Positions 25,611 through 35,970 are shown, numbered from the stretch's first letter. The stretch is DNA of 64,000 nucleotides from Aureimonas sp. ME7 (GCF_903970965.1 NZ_CAJCKW010000004.1:124001-188000); one strand, 5' to 3'. The notes: generated by a model not told the origin, from the letters alone. A program made the numbers and translations.

Positions 25611-25650
25611 GAAAAAGAAAGGAGCCCGTGATCGCTCACGGGCTCCTTTC
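25611..25650 (-). terminator. Intrinsic terminator of the rpsF-rplI operon
   Basis: A perfect 15-bp stem (25617-25631 with 25636-25650) with a 4-base loop, followed on the minus strand by TTTTTC. It lies about 50 bp past the rplI stop. This is the clearest terminator in the window. Confidence 0.95.
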
Positions 25651-25698
25651 CCACAATATTCGTAAGGCTTGCGGACAAAACGTGTCCGCCAGCTCGGG

Positions 25699-26283
25699 TC
25701 AGGCCTGTTCGGCTTCTTCTTCGCCGACGCCTTCCTCGAAGACGTCCTGGTCGTCGGCGACTTCCTCTTCCTCGTCGATGCCGTAGATAGCGTCGGCCGA
25801 GGTGAGCTTCTCGCCGCGCGCCTGGCGCTCGGCCTCATCCTGCGAACGGGCGATGTTCACCTCGATCGAGACGTCGACTTCCGAGTGGAGCGCGATCTTA
25901 ACCTTGTGGATGCCGATCGCCTTGATCGGGAGGTTGAGCTCGACGGCGTTGCGGTTCACCTGGAAACCCTGCTCGCGCAAGATGTCGGCGATGTCGCGCG
26001 CCGAGACCGAACCGTAGAGCTGGCCGGTTTCGCCCGCCGAGCGCACGATCACGAGACGCAGGCCGTTGAGCTGGTCGGCAACACCCTGAGCTTCCGTGCG
26101 GCGCTCTTCGTTGCGCGCGACGAGCTGGGCCTTCTGGGCCTCGAACTTGGCGCGGTTCGCTTCGTTGGCGCGAAGCGCGCGGCCGGTCGGCAGGAGGTAG
26201 TTGCGGGCGTAGCCGTCGCGAACGCGAACGGTGTCGCCGAGGCCGCCGAGACGGGTGATGCGCTCGAGAAGGATGACTTCCAT
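25699..26283 (-). CDS. rplI: 50S ribosomal protein L9
   Basis: 194 aa. The N-terminal rRNA-binding domain begins [19 protein letters not shown] with [12 protein letters not shown], a long helix follows, and the C-terminal domain ends near residue 150. The last 25 residues are an acidic extension rich in Glu and Asp, common in alphaproteobacteria. Last gene of the ribosomal operon. Confidence 0.98.
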   Translation of the reverse strand: MEVILLERITRLGGLGDTVRVRDGYARNYLLPTGRALRANEANRAKFEAQKAQLVARNEERRTEAQGVADQLNGLRLVIVRSAGETGQLYGSVSARDIADILREQGFQVNRNAVELNLPIKAIGIHKVKIALHSEVDVSIEVNIARSQDEAERQARGEKLTSADAIYGIDEEEEVADDQDVFEEGVGEEEAEQA

Positions 26284-26310
26284 GGGTTTGTTTCCTTGAG
26301 GGTTGGAGTT

Positions 26311-27252
26311 TCAGGTTCGGGTTTCGTCCGCTGTCCGGTTTCGCGCCGTGTCGAAGACGCCGAGAACCAGGAAGGCGAAAAGCGGAAAGGACAGAAGCAG
26401 GATCGCGGCGTAGGTCGTGAACAGGAGAAGACCACGGGCCGCGCGCCCACGGGTGCGCCGATGGATGAAGGCGAGGCCGACGAGGGTGAAGGCCATCGCG
26501 AAGGCGCCTGTCACGACGGCGCCGAGCGTACCGACAAGACCGGGCAGGAAGGCGAGCGCCAGCGCCACGGCGAAAAGCGGAAGCGCCAGCTTCGGCAGGC
26601 CGGCATGGGCGGGGATGTCGTCCTTGGGGCGCGGAAGACGCCCGCTCAGGCGCACGACGGCCACCGATACGTAGAGGCAGGCGACCAGCGTCAGCACCTG
26701 GAAGGCCGGCTGCACGAAGGGGATCGCGGCAACGACAAGCCGGACGAACTCCCCGACCTGCTGCGGATCGGCGATCGAGCTGTCGGCCTGCGCGGCGACG
26801 GCGGCCGCGACTGCTGCGTCGAGCGCGGCCGGATCGTATCCGATGATGGTGCCGAGCGCGACGCAGGAGGCGGCGGCCAGAAGCACGATGGCCAAAAGCA
26901 GGCGCGGCAGGGGATACCAGTCCAGCGCCACAGCGCCTCCGCCATCAATGCGGCCTTCCGCCGGGCGGGCAAGGCCGGCCATGTGCCCGATCAGGGCGGC
27001 GGGAAGCGCGGAGCCGAGAAGCATGGTGAGGCCGGCCAGAACCGTGCCCATGAAGGCGGCGATGGCGATGGCGGAGGTGGCGGCTGCAATGAAGCCGGCG
27101 CGGCTGCCCCAGCCGAGGCTGGCGATCAGAATGGGGATGGGGGCGGCGAGCGCTAGAACGACCGCTCCCGGCGACTGGGTGACCAGTCCGGCAAACAGGA
27201 GCGCCGCGGCCATGCCGGCGACGATTCCGATCGGGAGGGATGCAAGGTTCAT
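26311..27252 (-). CDS. DUF2232 family membrane protein
   Basis: 313 aa, nearly all hydrophobic, with about eight membrane segments (for example MNLASLPIGIVAGMAAALLF and IVLLAAASCVALGTIIG). Proteins of this family are commonly encoded between rpsR and rplI in rhizobia; the function is unknown, and a transport-type fold is likely. It lies 134 bp downstream of rpsR and 27 bp upstream of rplI. Confidence 0.85.
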   Translation of the reverse strand: MNLASLPIGIVAGMAAALLFAGLVTQSPGAVVLALAAPIPILIASLGWGSRAGFIAAATSAIAIAAFMGTVLAGLTMLLGSALPAALIGHMAGLARPAEGRIDGGGAVALDWYPLPRLLLAIVLLAAASCVALGTIIGYDPAALDAAVAAAVAAQADSSIADPQQVGEFVRLVVAAIPFVQPAFQVLTLVACLYVSVAVVRLSGRLPRPKDDIPAHAGLPKLALPLFAVALALAFLPGLVGTLGAVVTGAFAMAFTLVGLAFIHRRTRGRAARGLLLFTTYAAILLLSFPLFAFLVLGVFDTARNRTADETRT

Positions 27253-27356
27253 GCGGTTCGTTTCGCTGTCCTGCCTTGAGGCAGTTAGGGGACGGGATGC
27301 CCCAACTCGGCTGGTGGTCTCCTCCCGTCGGCGCCGAACTTAAGCGGGAAGTAGGA

Positions 27357-27380
27357 GGCGGCGGGCCGGAACCCGCCGCC
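27357..27380 (-). terminator. Stem-loop between rpsR and the DUF2232 gene
   Basis: A 9-bp perfect GC stem (27357-27365 with 27372-27380) just past the rpsR stop. The T-run is poor (TCCTACTTCC), so partial termination or RNA stabilisation is more likely than full termination. It would let rpsF-rpsR be expressed above the membrane protein. Confidence 0.45.
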
Positions 27381-27386
27381 GTTCGA

Positions 27387-27635
27387 TTACTTCAGGACGT
27401 AGGGCAGGAGGCCCAGGAAGCGGGCGCGCTTGATCGCCTGGGCGAGGGCGCGCTGGTTCTTCTGGGAGACCGCCGTGATGCGGGACGGAACGATCTTGCC
27501 GCGCTCGGAAATGTAGCGCTGCAGGAGACGGACGTCCTTGTAGTCGATCTTCGGCGACTCTCCGCTCGCGAACGGGTCGGACTTGCGGCGACGATGGAAC
27601 GGGCGACGCGTGGGAAGCTGGGCGATGTCGACCAT
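27387..27635 (-). CDS. rpsR: 30S ribosomal protein S18
   Basis: 82 aa. It contains [19 protein letters not shown] and the basic C-terminal [18 protein letters not shown], typical of S18, which pairs with S6 on the small-subunit platform. It abuts rpsF directly. Confidence 0.98.
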   Translation of the reverse strand: MVDIAQLPTRRPFHRRRKSDPFASGESPKIDYKDVRLLQRYISERGKIVPSRITAVSQKNQRALAQAIKRARFLGLLPYVLK

Positions 27636-28082
27636 TTAAGCGGCCTCCTCGTTGCGACGGGGGCGATCTTCGCGCGGACGGTCGTCGCGCGGGCGATCGT
27701 CGCGGTCACGACGGGGCGGACGGTCGCCGCCGTCGCGGTCGCCGCGACGCGGACGGTCGTCGCGCTTCTGCATCATCGCGGACTGGCCCTCGTCGTGCTC
27801 CTCGACGCGGATCGTCAGGTAGCGGAGGATGTCCTCGTTGAAGCGCATCTGGCGCTCCATCTCCTCGACCGCCGCCGAGGGGGCGTCGATGTTGAGGAGC
27901 GTGTAGTACGCCTTCCGGTTCTTCTTGATCCGGTAGGTGAGGGTCTTCAGACCCCAATTCTCGACCTTGCCGACCTTGCCGCCATTGGCCTCGATCACGC
28001 CGCGGTACTGTTCCACGAGCGCCTCGACCTGCTGGCCGCTGATGTCCTGTCGGGCAAGGAAAACGTGCTCGTAGAGAGCCAT
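27636..28082 (-). CDS. rpsF: 30S ribosomal protein S6
   Basis: 148 aa. The S6 domain ([20 protein letters not shown] through [12 protein letters not shown]) is followed by a 45-residue tail of alternating Arg and Asp built from short RDDRPR-like repeats. Such tails are common in this order. The start is the family-typical MALYEH at 28082. First gene of the rpsF-rpsR-DUF2232-rplI operon; the 266-bp gap upstream should carry the promoter. Confidence 0.98.
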   Translation of the reverse strand: MALYEHVFLARQDISGQQVEALVEQYRGVIEANGGKVGKVENWGLKTLTYRIKKNRKAYYTLLNIDAPSAAVEEMERQMRFNEDILRYLTIRVEEHDEGQSAMMQKRDDRPRRGDRDGGDRPPRRDRDDRPRDDRPREDRPRRNEEAA

Positions 28083-28348
28083 GGCGTTTGCCTTTCCTTC
28101 GGTTTCGCATGCCCGGCGCCAGCGGCTAAGCCTCTGCGACTCTCCTGGATGGCCTAAAAGGCCGAAGGGGAAAGGCGCTGCAAGTGAGACGGTCGAGAGC
28201 GGGAACACGGGAGGTCGAAGAGCCTGGAAATGCCCTCCATCGGCCTGGAAACCAAGCCGTCCTCCGTTCAGCCCCCGGCTGACGGTCGGGCATTGACGGG
28301 GCAGGCCATAGCCGAAACGGCATGCGATGGCAAGCCGGCGCATGCACC

Positions 28349-30052
28349 TCAGTGCCGGCGGCGATCCGCCTCCGTCCCATCGCGCAGGCGACGGGCGATC
28401 TCGTCTTCGCTGTCGGGGTGGCCGAGGAAGTTACCCTGACCGCGCAACGGCCCGAACCCGCGCAGCGTCTGCCACTGTTCGGCCGTTTCCACGCCTTCCG
28501 CCGTCATCTCGATGCCGAGTTCGTGGCACAGGGCGCGGATGGCGCTCATGACGCCCGGCGCCTCGGAGCCGGCCATCACGCGCTTCGTCAAGGCGCGGTC
28601 GACCTTGATGCGTTCGACGCCGAGCGAACGGACGAACGCGAAGTTCGCGCGCCCGGCGCCGAACGAATCGATGACGATCCGAACCCCGATCTCGCGTAGC
28701 TGCCGAATGGCGCTTTCGAGTTCGTCGCTCCCCGACAAAGCGGCCTGTTCCGTGATCTCGATCTCGATCCGACCGGGATCGAGACGCGTTTCCGCCAGAA
28801 CGCGCCGGAGCGCGACGGGTATCTCGTGCGTCTGCAGCGAGACGGTGCGCAAGTTGATCGACAGAACCGGACAGTCCCATCCCGCCCTTGCCAGGCGGGC
28901 ATAGCCTGGAATCGCGTTGCGGATCACCCAGAGATCGACGAGATGCATCAAGCCGAGCTGTTCGGCGATGGCGATGACCTCGTCCGGCATGATCAGCCGG
29001 CCGAGGCGCGCGTTGTGCCAGCGCAGCAGCGTTTCGGCGCCGTGCAGCGCCTGCGTGTCGGCGTCGATCTGGGGCTGGAACACGAGGTCGAAGCCGCCGT
29101 TGGCGATCGCCAGGATAAGGTCGGTCTGCAGGAGCCGACGTTCCAGGAGATGCTGCTCCTGGAGCGGTTCGAAGCAGGCGACGCTTCCCCGCCCGGAGCG
29201 CTTCACCTCGTAAAGCGCGAGGTCCGCGCAGCGATGGAGCTGATCGCGCGCCAGCCCGTCCGCCGGCCCGGACGCCACGCCGATCGAGCATCCGATCCGA
29301 AGTTCCATTCCCTGCACTTCGAAGGGTGCCTGGAGAAGCTTCACCACGCGCTCAGCGACGCGAACGGCCTCCGCCCGGTCGACGCCGGGAACGAGCGCGA
29401 AGAATTCGTCGCCGCCGAAGCGGAAGATGTCCGCGCTCGCGCCGATCGCGGCGCGAAGGCGCTCGGCGACCTCGCGCAGGAGCACGTCGCCGATGGCATG
29501 GCCATGCAGGTCGTTCACCTGCTTGAAGTGATCGAGGTCGAGCGCGAGGGCATGGACCTCCATCGACCCGTCGGCGAGCCCGGCCTCCACTCCTTCCCAT
29601 GTGGAATTCAGGAGCGTGCGGTTCCCCAAACCCGTCAGCGGGTCATGGTGCGCAAGAAACTCGATCCGCGCGTTGGCCTGCTTCAAAGGCGTGATGTCGG
29701 TGACGCTGACGACCGTCAGGTCCCCGAAGCTCGCGTCCGTCGCGACAGACAACATGACGTGCCGGTCGAGATAAGGACCGGGAATCACCGCCTCGACCTG
29801 ACCGCCCTGTGCGAGCAGCGCATCGAGGTCGAGGCCGCTGGTGGTCCGCACGCAGTCGGCGAAGCTGGCCGCCTCGTCGCAGCCTTCGAAGAGCCGGCCG
29901 GCGGCCTTGTTCATGTATCGGGTCGTGCCGTTCCGCTTTACCAGGACGATGCCCGTCGGAACGTCGTCCAGAATGGCGAGCGCGTCGCGGCCGCCGATCG
30001 GATGCTCGGCTTCTCCAGACAGGTTCGCGGCAGCGCGTTCCATACGGTTCAT
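28349..30052 (-). CDS. PAS-GGDEF-EAL protein (cyclic-di-GMP signalling)
   Basis: 567 aa. A PAS-like domain (about 20-125) is followed by a diguanylate cyclase domain with intact GGDEF (about 213-217), so c-di-GMP synthesis is expected. No RxxD inhibitory site is visible before it. The EAL domain (about 300-555) has ETL in place of EAL (about 340-342) and DSFGAG in place of DDFGTG; other ligands (NL, EITE, KVD, AEGVE, Q) remain. Phosphodiesterase activity may be weak or lost. No membrane segment, so it is cytoplasmic. It starts at GTG 30055 or ATG 30052 and diverges from fabD. Confidence 0.9.
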   Translation of the reverse strand: MNRMERAAANLSGEAEHPIGGRDALAILDDVPTGIVLVKRNGTTRYMNKAAGRLFEGCDEAASFADCVRTTSGLDLDALLAQGGQVEAVIPGPYLDRHVMLSVATDASFGDLTVVSVTDITPLKQANARIEFLAHHDPLTGLGNRTLLNSTWEGVEAGLADGSMEVHALALDLDHFKQVNDLHGHAIGDVLLREVAERLRAAIGASADIFRFGGDEFFALVPGVDRAEAVRVAERVVKLLQAPFEVQGMELRIGCSIGVASGPADGLARDQLHRCADLALYEVKRSGRGSVACFEPLQEQHLLERRLLQTDLILAIANGGFDLVFQPQIDADTQALHGAETLLRWHNARLGRLIMPDEVIAIAEQLGLMHLVDLWVIRNAIPGYARLARAGWDCPVLSINLRTVSLQTHEIPVALRRVLAETRLDPGRIEIEITEQAALSGSDELESAIRQLREIGVRIVIDSFGAGRANFAFVRSLGVERIKVDRALTKRVMAGSEAPGVMSAIRALCHELGIEMTAEGVETAEQWQTLRGFGPLRGQGNFLGHPDSEDEIARRLRDGTEADRRRH

Positions 30053-30331
30053 CACTCGATGGTGCTCCCCGACCTTGTTTCGCTTCGATGTTCGGTTGAA
30101 ATCGTTTGACCGGTCCTGGACCGGGACGAGCGCCCGCTTTCCTCCGAAAGTCGGGGCCGTTCAAGGAATGACGCAACGTAAGCCTTCGGGGGTTGCCTGA
30201 TCCTTAATGCTGCGGTGCGGATTCGCGTCGAGCCTACGAACTCCGGTTGAAAACCTCCGGCCCGCGCGCCTTGACAGGTCGGGGTCATCTCCCCAAGACC
30301 CCCACGCAACGGAAGTCGGAAGGAGCCAGCG

Positions 30332-31273
30332 ATGACGCTTGCAGTCATTTTTCCCGGACAAGGCAGCCAGTCCGTCGGCATGGGACGCGAGCTTGCCGAC
30401 GAATTCGTTGAAAGCCGCCGCGTCTTCGAGGAGGTCGACGACGCGCTGGGCGAAAAGCTGACCGACGTCATGTGGAACGGGCCGGAGGACCAGCTGACGC
30501 TGACCGCCAACGCGCAGCCGGCGCTGATGACGGTTTCGCTTGCCGCCCTGCGCGCGATGGAGGCGAGGGGCTTCGATCTCGGATCCTCCGCAGCCTTCGT
30601 CGCCGGCCACTCGCTCGGTGAATATTCGGCGCTCGCGGCCGCCGGTTCGCTATCGATCTCGGATGCTGCGCGGCTCCTGCGCATTCGCGGCGAGGCGATG
30701 CAGGCGGCCGTGCCGCTCGGGGAAGGGGCGATGGCGGCGATCCTCGGTCTCGACGCCGATCGGCTTCAGGCGATCTGCGCCGAAGCCGGCCAAGGCGGCG
30801 TCTGCCAGATCGCCAACGACAACGGCGGCGGACAGATCGTGATCTCCGGATCGAAGGCGGCGGTCGAGCGCGCGATGGCGGCCGCTACCGAGGCCGGCGC
30901 CAAGCGAGCCATTCCGCTTTCGGTCTCTGCGCCGTTCCACAGCGCGTTGATGCAGCCGGCGGCCGAGCGCATGCGTGAGGCTCTGGCTTCGGCCGATCTT
31001 GCCGCACCGCAGGTGCCGCTCGTCGCCAACGTCCTCGCTTCCGCCGTTTCGGACCCGGAGGAAATCCGCTCTCGGCTGGTGGAGCAGGTGACCGGGCAGG
31101 TCCGCTGGCGCGAAAGCATGGCGTATCTCGCGGACGCGGAGGTCGATCTCCTGTTCGAGGTGGGCAGCGGCAAGGTGCTGGCCGGCCTTGCCAAGCGCAT
31201 CGATTCGCGCCTTTCGGCACTCAGCATTGGAAAGCCGGCCGATATCGAACCGGCGCTGGCGCGGCTTGGCTGA
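30332..31273 (+). CDS. fabD: Malonyl-CoA-ACP transacylase
   Basis: 313 aa. It loads malonyl groups onto ACP for fatty acid synthesis. Motifs: FPGQGSQ near the start, the active-site Ser in GHSLGEYSAL, and VSAPFHSALM with the catalytic His. AAGGAG precedes the ATG. First gene of the fabD-fabG-acpP-fabF cluster. Confidence 0.97.
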   Translation: MTLAVIFPGQGSQSVGMGRELADEFVESRRVFEEVDDALGEKLTDVMWNGPEDQLTLTANAQPALMTVSLAALRAMEARGFDLGSSAAFVAGHSLGEYSALAAAGSLSISDAARLLRIRGEAMQAAVPLGEGAMAAILGLDADRLQAICAEAGQGGVCQIANDNGGGQIVISGSKAAVERAMAAATEAGAKRAIPLSVSAPFHSALMQPAAERMREALASADLAAPQVPLVANVLASAVSDPEEIRSRLVEQVTGQVRWRESMAYLADAEVDLLFEVGSGKVLAGLAKRIDSRLSALSIGKPADIEPALARLG

Positions 31274-31312
31274 GATCGCTACGAAGACCGATCGATATAA
31301 GGAATCCGTGAG

Positions 31313-32050
31313 ATGTTCGATCTGACCGGCCGAAAGGCCCTCGTTACCGGCGCCAGCGGCGGAATCGGCGAGGCGATCGCCCGCACCCTCTACGGCGCGG
31401 GCGCGACCGTCGGCCTGCACGGCACGCGGCGCGAGAAGCTCGACGAACTGGCCGGCGAGCTCGGCGAGCGGGCCCATGTGTTCCCGGCCGATCTCGGCAG
31501 CCGGGATGGGCAAAAGTCGCTGGCCGAGGCCGCCGAGGCCGGTCTCGACGGCGTCGACATCCTCGTCAACAACGCGGGGATTACCAAGGACGGCCTGTTC
31601 GTGCGCATGTCGGACGACGACTGGGACCGCGTGATCGAGGTCGACCTGACCGCCGTGTTCCGCCTGACGCGCGGCCTGACGCACCAGATGATGCGCCGCC
31701 GCTACGGGCGCATCGTCAACATCACCTCGATCGTCGGCGTGACCGGCAACCCGGGGCAGACGAACTATTGCGCCGCCAAGGCCGGGATGATCGGCTTCTC
31801 CAAGTCGCTGGCGCAGGAGATCGCCTCGCGCAACGTGACCGTCAACTGCATCGCGCCGGGCTTCATCCAGAGCGCGATGACGGGCAAGCTGAACGAGAAG
31901 CAGACCGAGGCGATCATGGGCGCGATTCCGATGAAGCGCATGGGTCAGGCCGCCGAGATCGCGTCCGCCGCGCTTTATCTCGCCTCGGAGGAGGCGTCCT
32001 ACGTCACCGGCCAGACGCTGCACGTCAACGGCGGCATGGCGATGATCTGA
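31313..32050 (+). CDS. fabG: 3-oxoacyl-ACP reductase
   Basis: 245 aa SDR enzyme reducing 3-oxoacyl-ACP with NADPH. TGASGGIGEA is the cofactor motif, NNAGITKDGL and the catalytic Ser in NITSIVG are present, and NYCAAKAG holds the Tyr-Lys pair. The C-terminus VTGQTLHVNGGMAM is typical. AAGGA precedes the start. It lies between fabD and acpP. Confidence 0.97.
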   Translation: MFDLTGRKALVTGASGGIGEAIARTLYGAGATVGLHGTRREKLDELAGELGERAHVFPADLGSRDGQKSLAEAAEAGLDGVDILVNNAGITKDGLFVRMSDDDWDRVIEVDLTAVFRLTRGLTHQMMRRRYGRIVNITSIVGVTGNPGQTNYCAAKAGMIGFSKSLAQEIASRNVTVNCIAPGFIQSAMTGKLNEKQTEAIMGAIPMKRMGQAAEIASAALYLASEEASYVTGQTLHVNGGMAMI

Positions 32051-32166
32051 AGCTCTTGAGCTTGGCCCGGGCATGAACGGCATGCTAAGGGCCGGGCTTC
32101 GCCGAAATCCGTTGGCCTTTGCGCTGCAGCAAAAGCCGGAGGGGAACAACGACGACCGGGTAATGC

Positions 32167-32195
32167 TTGATTAACGCGGCACCGGCGTCTAACGA
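32167..32195 (+). promoter_or_regulatory. Candidate acpP promoter
   Basis: TTGATT, a 17-bp spacer, then TAACGA, ending about 33 bp before the acpP start in a relatively AT-rich stretch. A separate strong promoter is expected because acyl carrier protein is very abundant. Confidence 0.5.
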
Positions 32196-32228
32196 AACGG
32201 CGAAAGCCATCGCAACAGAGGAATGACC

Positions 32229-32465
32229 ATGAGCGATACCGCTGAACGGGTGAAGAAGATCGTCGTCGAACACCTGGGCGTCGAGCAGGAGAAGGTGACG
32301 GACAACGCTTCGTTCATCGACGACCTGGGCGCGGACAGCCTCGACACGGTCGAGCTCGTCATGGCTTTCGAGGAAGAGTTCGGCGTCGAGATCCCGGACG
32401 ATGCCGCCGAGACGATCCTCACCGTGGGTGACGCGGTGAAGTTCATCGAGAAGAACCAGGCCTGA
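32229..32465 (+). CDS. acpP: Acyl carrier protein
   Basis: 78 aa acidic protein. The phosphopantetheine attachment Ser lies in [18 protein letters not shown] at 32229 is chosen over ATG at 32223 because AGAGGA sits 7 bp before it and the product then starts MSDTAERV, the family form. It carries the growing acyl chain for FabD, FabG and FabF, encoded around it. Confidence 0.98.
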   Translation: MSDTAERVKKIVVEHLGVEQEKVTDNASFIDDLGADSLDTVELVMAFEEEFGVEIPDDAAETILTVGDAVKFIEKNQA

Positions 32466-32471
32466 CGCGCT

Positions 32472-32490
32472 GGCGGGCGCGCCCGCCTTT
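32472..32490 (+). terminator. Stem-loop between acpP and fabF
   Basis: A 6-bp GC stem with a CGCG loop (32472-32487), followed by TTT, between the acpP stop and the fabF start. Probably an attenuator giving more acpP than fabF transcript. Confidence 0.5.
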
Positions 32491-32506
32491 GTATGAAGAG
32501 TTCGGA

Positions 32507-33772
32507 ATGAGACGAGTCGTCATTACGGGCGTCGGCATGGTCAGCCCCCTCGGGGCCGGTGTCGACGCAACCTGGAAGCGTCTTCTGGAGGGCCGCAGCG
32601 CGGCCGCCCGGATCGAGAACTTCGAGGTTGCCGACCTGCCTTGCCAAATCGCCTGCCAGATCCCGCGTGGAGACGGCACGGACGGCACGTTCAATCCCGA
32701 CCTTTGGATGGAGCCGAAGGAGCAGCGCAAGGTGGACGATTTCATCGTCTACGCCGTGGCTGCCGCGGCCGAAGCGCTCGACGATGCCGACTGGCATCCC
32801 GAGACCTACGACGATCAGATCGCCTCCGGCGTTCTGATCGGCTCGGGGATCGGAGGCCTTCAGGGCATCGAGCGCAACTCCCTGATCCTGGCGGAGAAGG
32901 GGCCCCGCCGCATCAGCCCGTTCTTCATTCCCGGCAGTCTGATCAATCTGGCCTCCGGCCACGTGTCGATCCGCAACGGGTTGAAGGGGCCGAACCATTC
33001 GGTCGTCACCGCCTGTTCCACCGGCGCCCACGCGATCGGCGACGCCGCGCGCCTGATCATGCTGGGCGACGCCGAGGTGATGGTCGCGGGCGGCGCCGAA
33101 TCGCCGGTCTGCCGCATCTCGATGGCCGGCTTTGCCGCCTGCCGCGCCTTGTCCACGAGCTACAACGACGATCCGACCGCCGGATCGCGCCCTTACGACA
33201 AGGGCCGCGACGGGTTCGTGATGGGCGAGGGCGCGGGCATCGTCGTGCTCGAGGAACTCGAACACGCGCAGAAGCGCGGCGCGCGGATCTATGCCGAGCT
33301 CGTCGGCTACGGCCTGTCGGGCGACGCCTACCACATCACCGCTCCGGCCGAGGACGGCGACGGCGCTTATCGCTGCATGAGCGCCGCTCTCAAGCGCGCC
33401 GGCATCACGCCCGACCAGATCGATTACATCAACGCCCATGGAACTTCGACGCCGCTCGGCGACGAGATCGAGCTTCGCGCGATCGAGCGGGTTCTGGGCA
33501 GTGCCGCTTCGACGATCAGCATGTCGTCCACCAAGTCGGCGATTGGGCATCTGCTGGGTGCCGCCGGTTCGGTCGAGGCGATCTTCTCGGCGCTGGCCAT
33601 TCGCGACAACGTCGCCCCGCCGACGCTCAACCTCAACGACCCCTCGGTGGAAACGCCGATCGACCTCGTGCCTCTCGTCAAGCGCGAGAAGCCGATCGAT
33701 ATCGCGCTGTCGAACTCGTTCGGCTTCGGCGGCACCAACGCCTCGCTCGTTCTGCGCCGCTTTGCGGCGTAG
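32507..33772 (+). CDS. fabF: 3-oxoacyl-ACP synthase II
   Basis: 421 aa condensing enzyme. Catalytic residues are visible: Cys in TACSTGAHAIG, His in NAHGTSTPLGD, and His in KSAIGHLLGAAG; the C-terminal FGFGGTNASLV is typical. The ATG at 32507 (MRRVVITGVGMVSPLG) fits the family; GAAGAG precedes it. Confidence 0.97.
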   Translation: MRRVVITGVGMVSPLGAGVDATWKRLLEGRSAAARIENFEVADLPCQIACQIPRGDGTDGTFNPDLWMEPKEQRKVDDFIVYAVAAAAEALDDADWHPETYDDQIASGVLIGSGIGGLQGIERNSLILAEKGPRRISPFFIPGSLINLASGHVSIRNGLKGPNHSVVTACSTGAHAIGDAARLIMLGDAEVMVAGGAESPVCRISMAGFAACRALSTSYNDDPTAGSRPYDKGRDGFVMGEGAGIVVLEELEHAQKRGARIYAELVGYGLSGDAYHITAPAEDGDGAYRCMSAALKRAGITPDQIDYINAHGTSTPLGDEIELRAIERVLGSAASTISMSSTKSAIGHLLGAAGSVEAIFSALAIRDNVAPPTLNLNDPSVETPIDLVPLVKREKPIDIALSNSFGFGGTNASLVLRRFAA

Positions 33773-33918
33773 GCTTCGGTCTTTCGCCACATTCGGATGA
33801 TGGTTGCTGGGTTCGCGATGGGGCGGTGACCCTCGTTCCCGCCGCGAGCTCGATAAGGCATGCCGTCGATGTCGCCATGCGAGGCGGCGTCCGGCCGAAG
33901 AACACAGGAGACGCCCGC

Positions 33919-35049
33919 GTGACGATCGGTCCCGACGAACGGTTCGAGACGGCGCCCGACGCGGGTGACGGGCGCCGCAAGAAACCCAAGCGGCGTTCGC
34001 GCCACGCGCGCAACGGCCTCGTCATCTTCCTGAGCTGGATGTTCTCGCTGGCGCTGATCGCGGTGATCGGTGCCGGGTTCCTTCTCTACTGGGGGCAGCA
34101 GCAGTTCGACGGTCGCGGTCCGCTGGAAGCCGACGCCACCTATCTCGTTCAACGCGGCGCGGGCGTCGCCAACATCGCGGACGGGCTGGAGCGGGCCGGC
34201 ATCGTCAGCAATGCGCGCGTGTTCGAATATGGCGTCCGGCTCAACAAAGGTGGCCCGGACCTGAAGGCTGGCGAATATGCCTTCGCCCCCGGCGCCAGCA
34301 TGCGCGACGTGTTGGACACGCTGCGCAGCGGTAATTCCATCCTTCATGCCGTCACCATCCCCGAGGGGTGGACGGTCCAGCAGATCTACGCACGTCTCGC
34401 CGGCGACCAGGTGCTGGAAGGGGATATGCCGGCAATGGTTGCCGAAGGGTCGCTCCTGCCTGAGACCTACCGTTTCACGCGCGGCATGACCCGCGCGCAG
34501 ATGGTCGATCAGATGAAGGACGCGCAGTCGAAGCTGGTGCAGGAAATCTGGGATGGGCGGCAGGACGGATTGCCGGTGCGCGATATCGGCGAGTTCGTCA
34601 CGCTCGCGTCCATCGTCGAGAAGGAAACCGGCATCGCCTCCGAACGGCCCCACGTCGCCTCGGTCTTCGTCAACCGGCTTCGCGACGGAATGCGCCTTCA
34701 GTCCGATCCGACCATCATCTATGGCATCTGGGGCGGGGCGGGGAAACCGGCGAACGAGCCGATCCGCCAGTCCCATATCGCCGGCGAAACACCCTACAAC
34801 ACCTATGTGATCCGCGGCCTGCCGCCGGGACCGATCGCCAATCCGGGGCGCGCCTCGCTGGAGGCGGTGGCCCATCCGCTCGACACGCGGGATCTCTACT
34901 TCGTCGCCGACGGCACCGGAGGCCATGCCTTCGCCGCGACGCTGAACGAGCACAACGCCAATGTGCGCCGCTACCGACAGATCGAGCGGGACGCGGCCGC
35001 CGCGCGCGCACAGACGCCGGCCGACCCCGCTGCGACGCCCACTCCTTGA
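33919..35049 (+). CDS. mltG: Endolytic peptidoglycan transglycosylase MltG
   Basis: 376 aa. A basic N-terminus precedes one membrane helix (about residues 35-55), a LysM-like segment (YLVQRGAGVANIADGLERAG), then the YceG catalytic domain with the conserved Glu in ASIVEKETGI, LQSDPTIIYG and ETPYNTYVIRGLPPGPI. It cuts nascent glycan strands in the periplasm. GTG at 33919 with AGGAG at 8-bp spacing is preferred; ATG at 33877 in the same frame lacks a box. Confidence 0.93.
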   Translation: MTIGPDERFETAPDAGDGRRKKPKRRSRHARNGLVIFLSWMFSLALIAVIGAGFLLYWGQQQFDGRGPLEADATYLVQRGAGVANIADGLERAGIVSNARVFEYGVRLNKGGPDLKAGEYAFAPGASMRDVLDTLRSGNSILHAVTIPEGWTVQQIYARLAGDQVLEGDMPAMVAEGSLLPETYRFTRGMTRAQMVDQMKDAQSKLVQEIWDGRQDGLPVRDIGEFVTLASIVEKETGIASERPHVASVFVNRLRDGMRLQSDPTIIYGIWGGAGKPANEPIRQSHIAGETPYNTYVIRGLPPGPIANPGRASLEAVAHPLDTRDLYFVADGTGGHAFAATLNEHNANVRRYRQIERDAAAARAQTPADPAATPTP

Positions 35050-35083
35050 ACGAAGCACGCTGCGACGCGGAAAGGACGAGCGA

Positions 35084-35970
35084 ATGCCCGTGACCAGCAT
35101 GACGGGCTTCGCTCGTGCCGACGGCGTGACGGGCGAGGAGACGCTCGCCTGGGAACTGCGCTCGGTGAACGGCAAGGGGCTGGAGGTGCGGCTGCGGCTG
35201 CCCCAGGGCCTGGAAGGCCTCGAGGCCGATGTTCGGCGCATGGTCGCCGGCCGCCTGTCGCGCGGCAACGTCCAGGTTTCGCTGAGCGCCCGCCGGGGCG
35301 AAGCTGCGGCACCCCCGTTCACCATCAATCGCGAGATGCTCGATGCGGTGCTGCGCTTGTCTGACGAGCTCGTTCGCGGCGGACACGCGACGCCTCCATC
35401 CGCCGATGGACTGCTGGCGCTGCGCGGCGTGATCGACGTCGTCGAAACGCCGCCGACGACGGAGGCGCTTGCCGCGCGAAGCCGCGACGCGCTCGCGCTT
35501 CTTGATGTGGCGCTCGACGGACTGGTCGATTCCCGCCGAACGGAAGGGGCGCAGCTCGAAGCGATCCTCCGGCAGCGGATCGACGAGATCGAAGCGCTGA
35601 CGATGCGCGCGGAAGCGGATCCCAACGGGAGTCTCGGTGTAATCCGCGAGCGCATGGCGCGGCAGGTGGCCGACCTTCTCCAAGCGTCTCCATCGCTCGA
35701 CCCCGCTCGGCTCCACGCAGAAGCGGCGTTGATCGCCACGCGCGCCGATATCCGCGAGGAACTCGATCGGCTGCATGCCCATGTCGCGGCAGCGCGCGAT
35801 CTCCTGACCGGCGGCGGGCCGATCGGGCGACGGCTGGACTTTCTGGCGCAGGAATTTAACCGCGAATCGAATACGCTCTGCTCGAAGTCCAATGCGGCTT
35901 CGCTGACGGCGATCGGGCTGGAGCTCAAGGTCGTCGTAGATCAGTTTCGCGAACAGGTACAAAATCTCGA

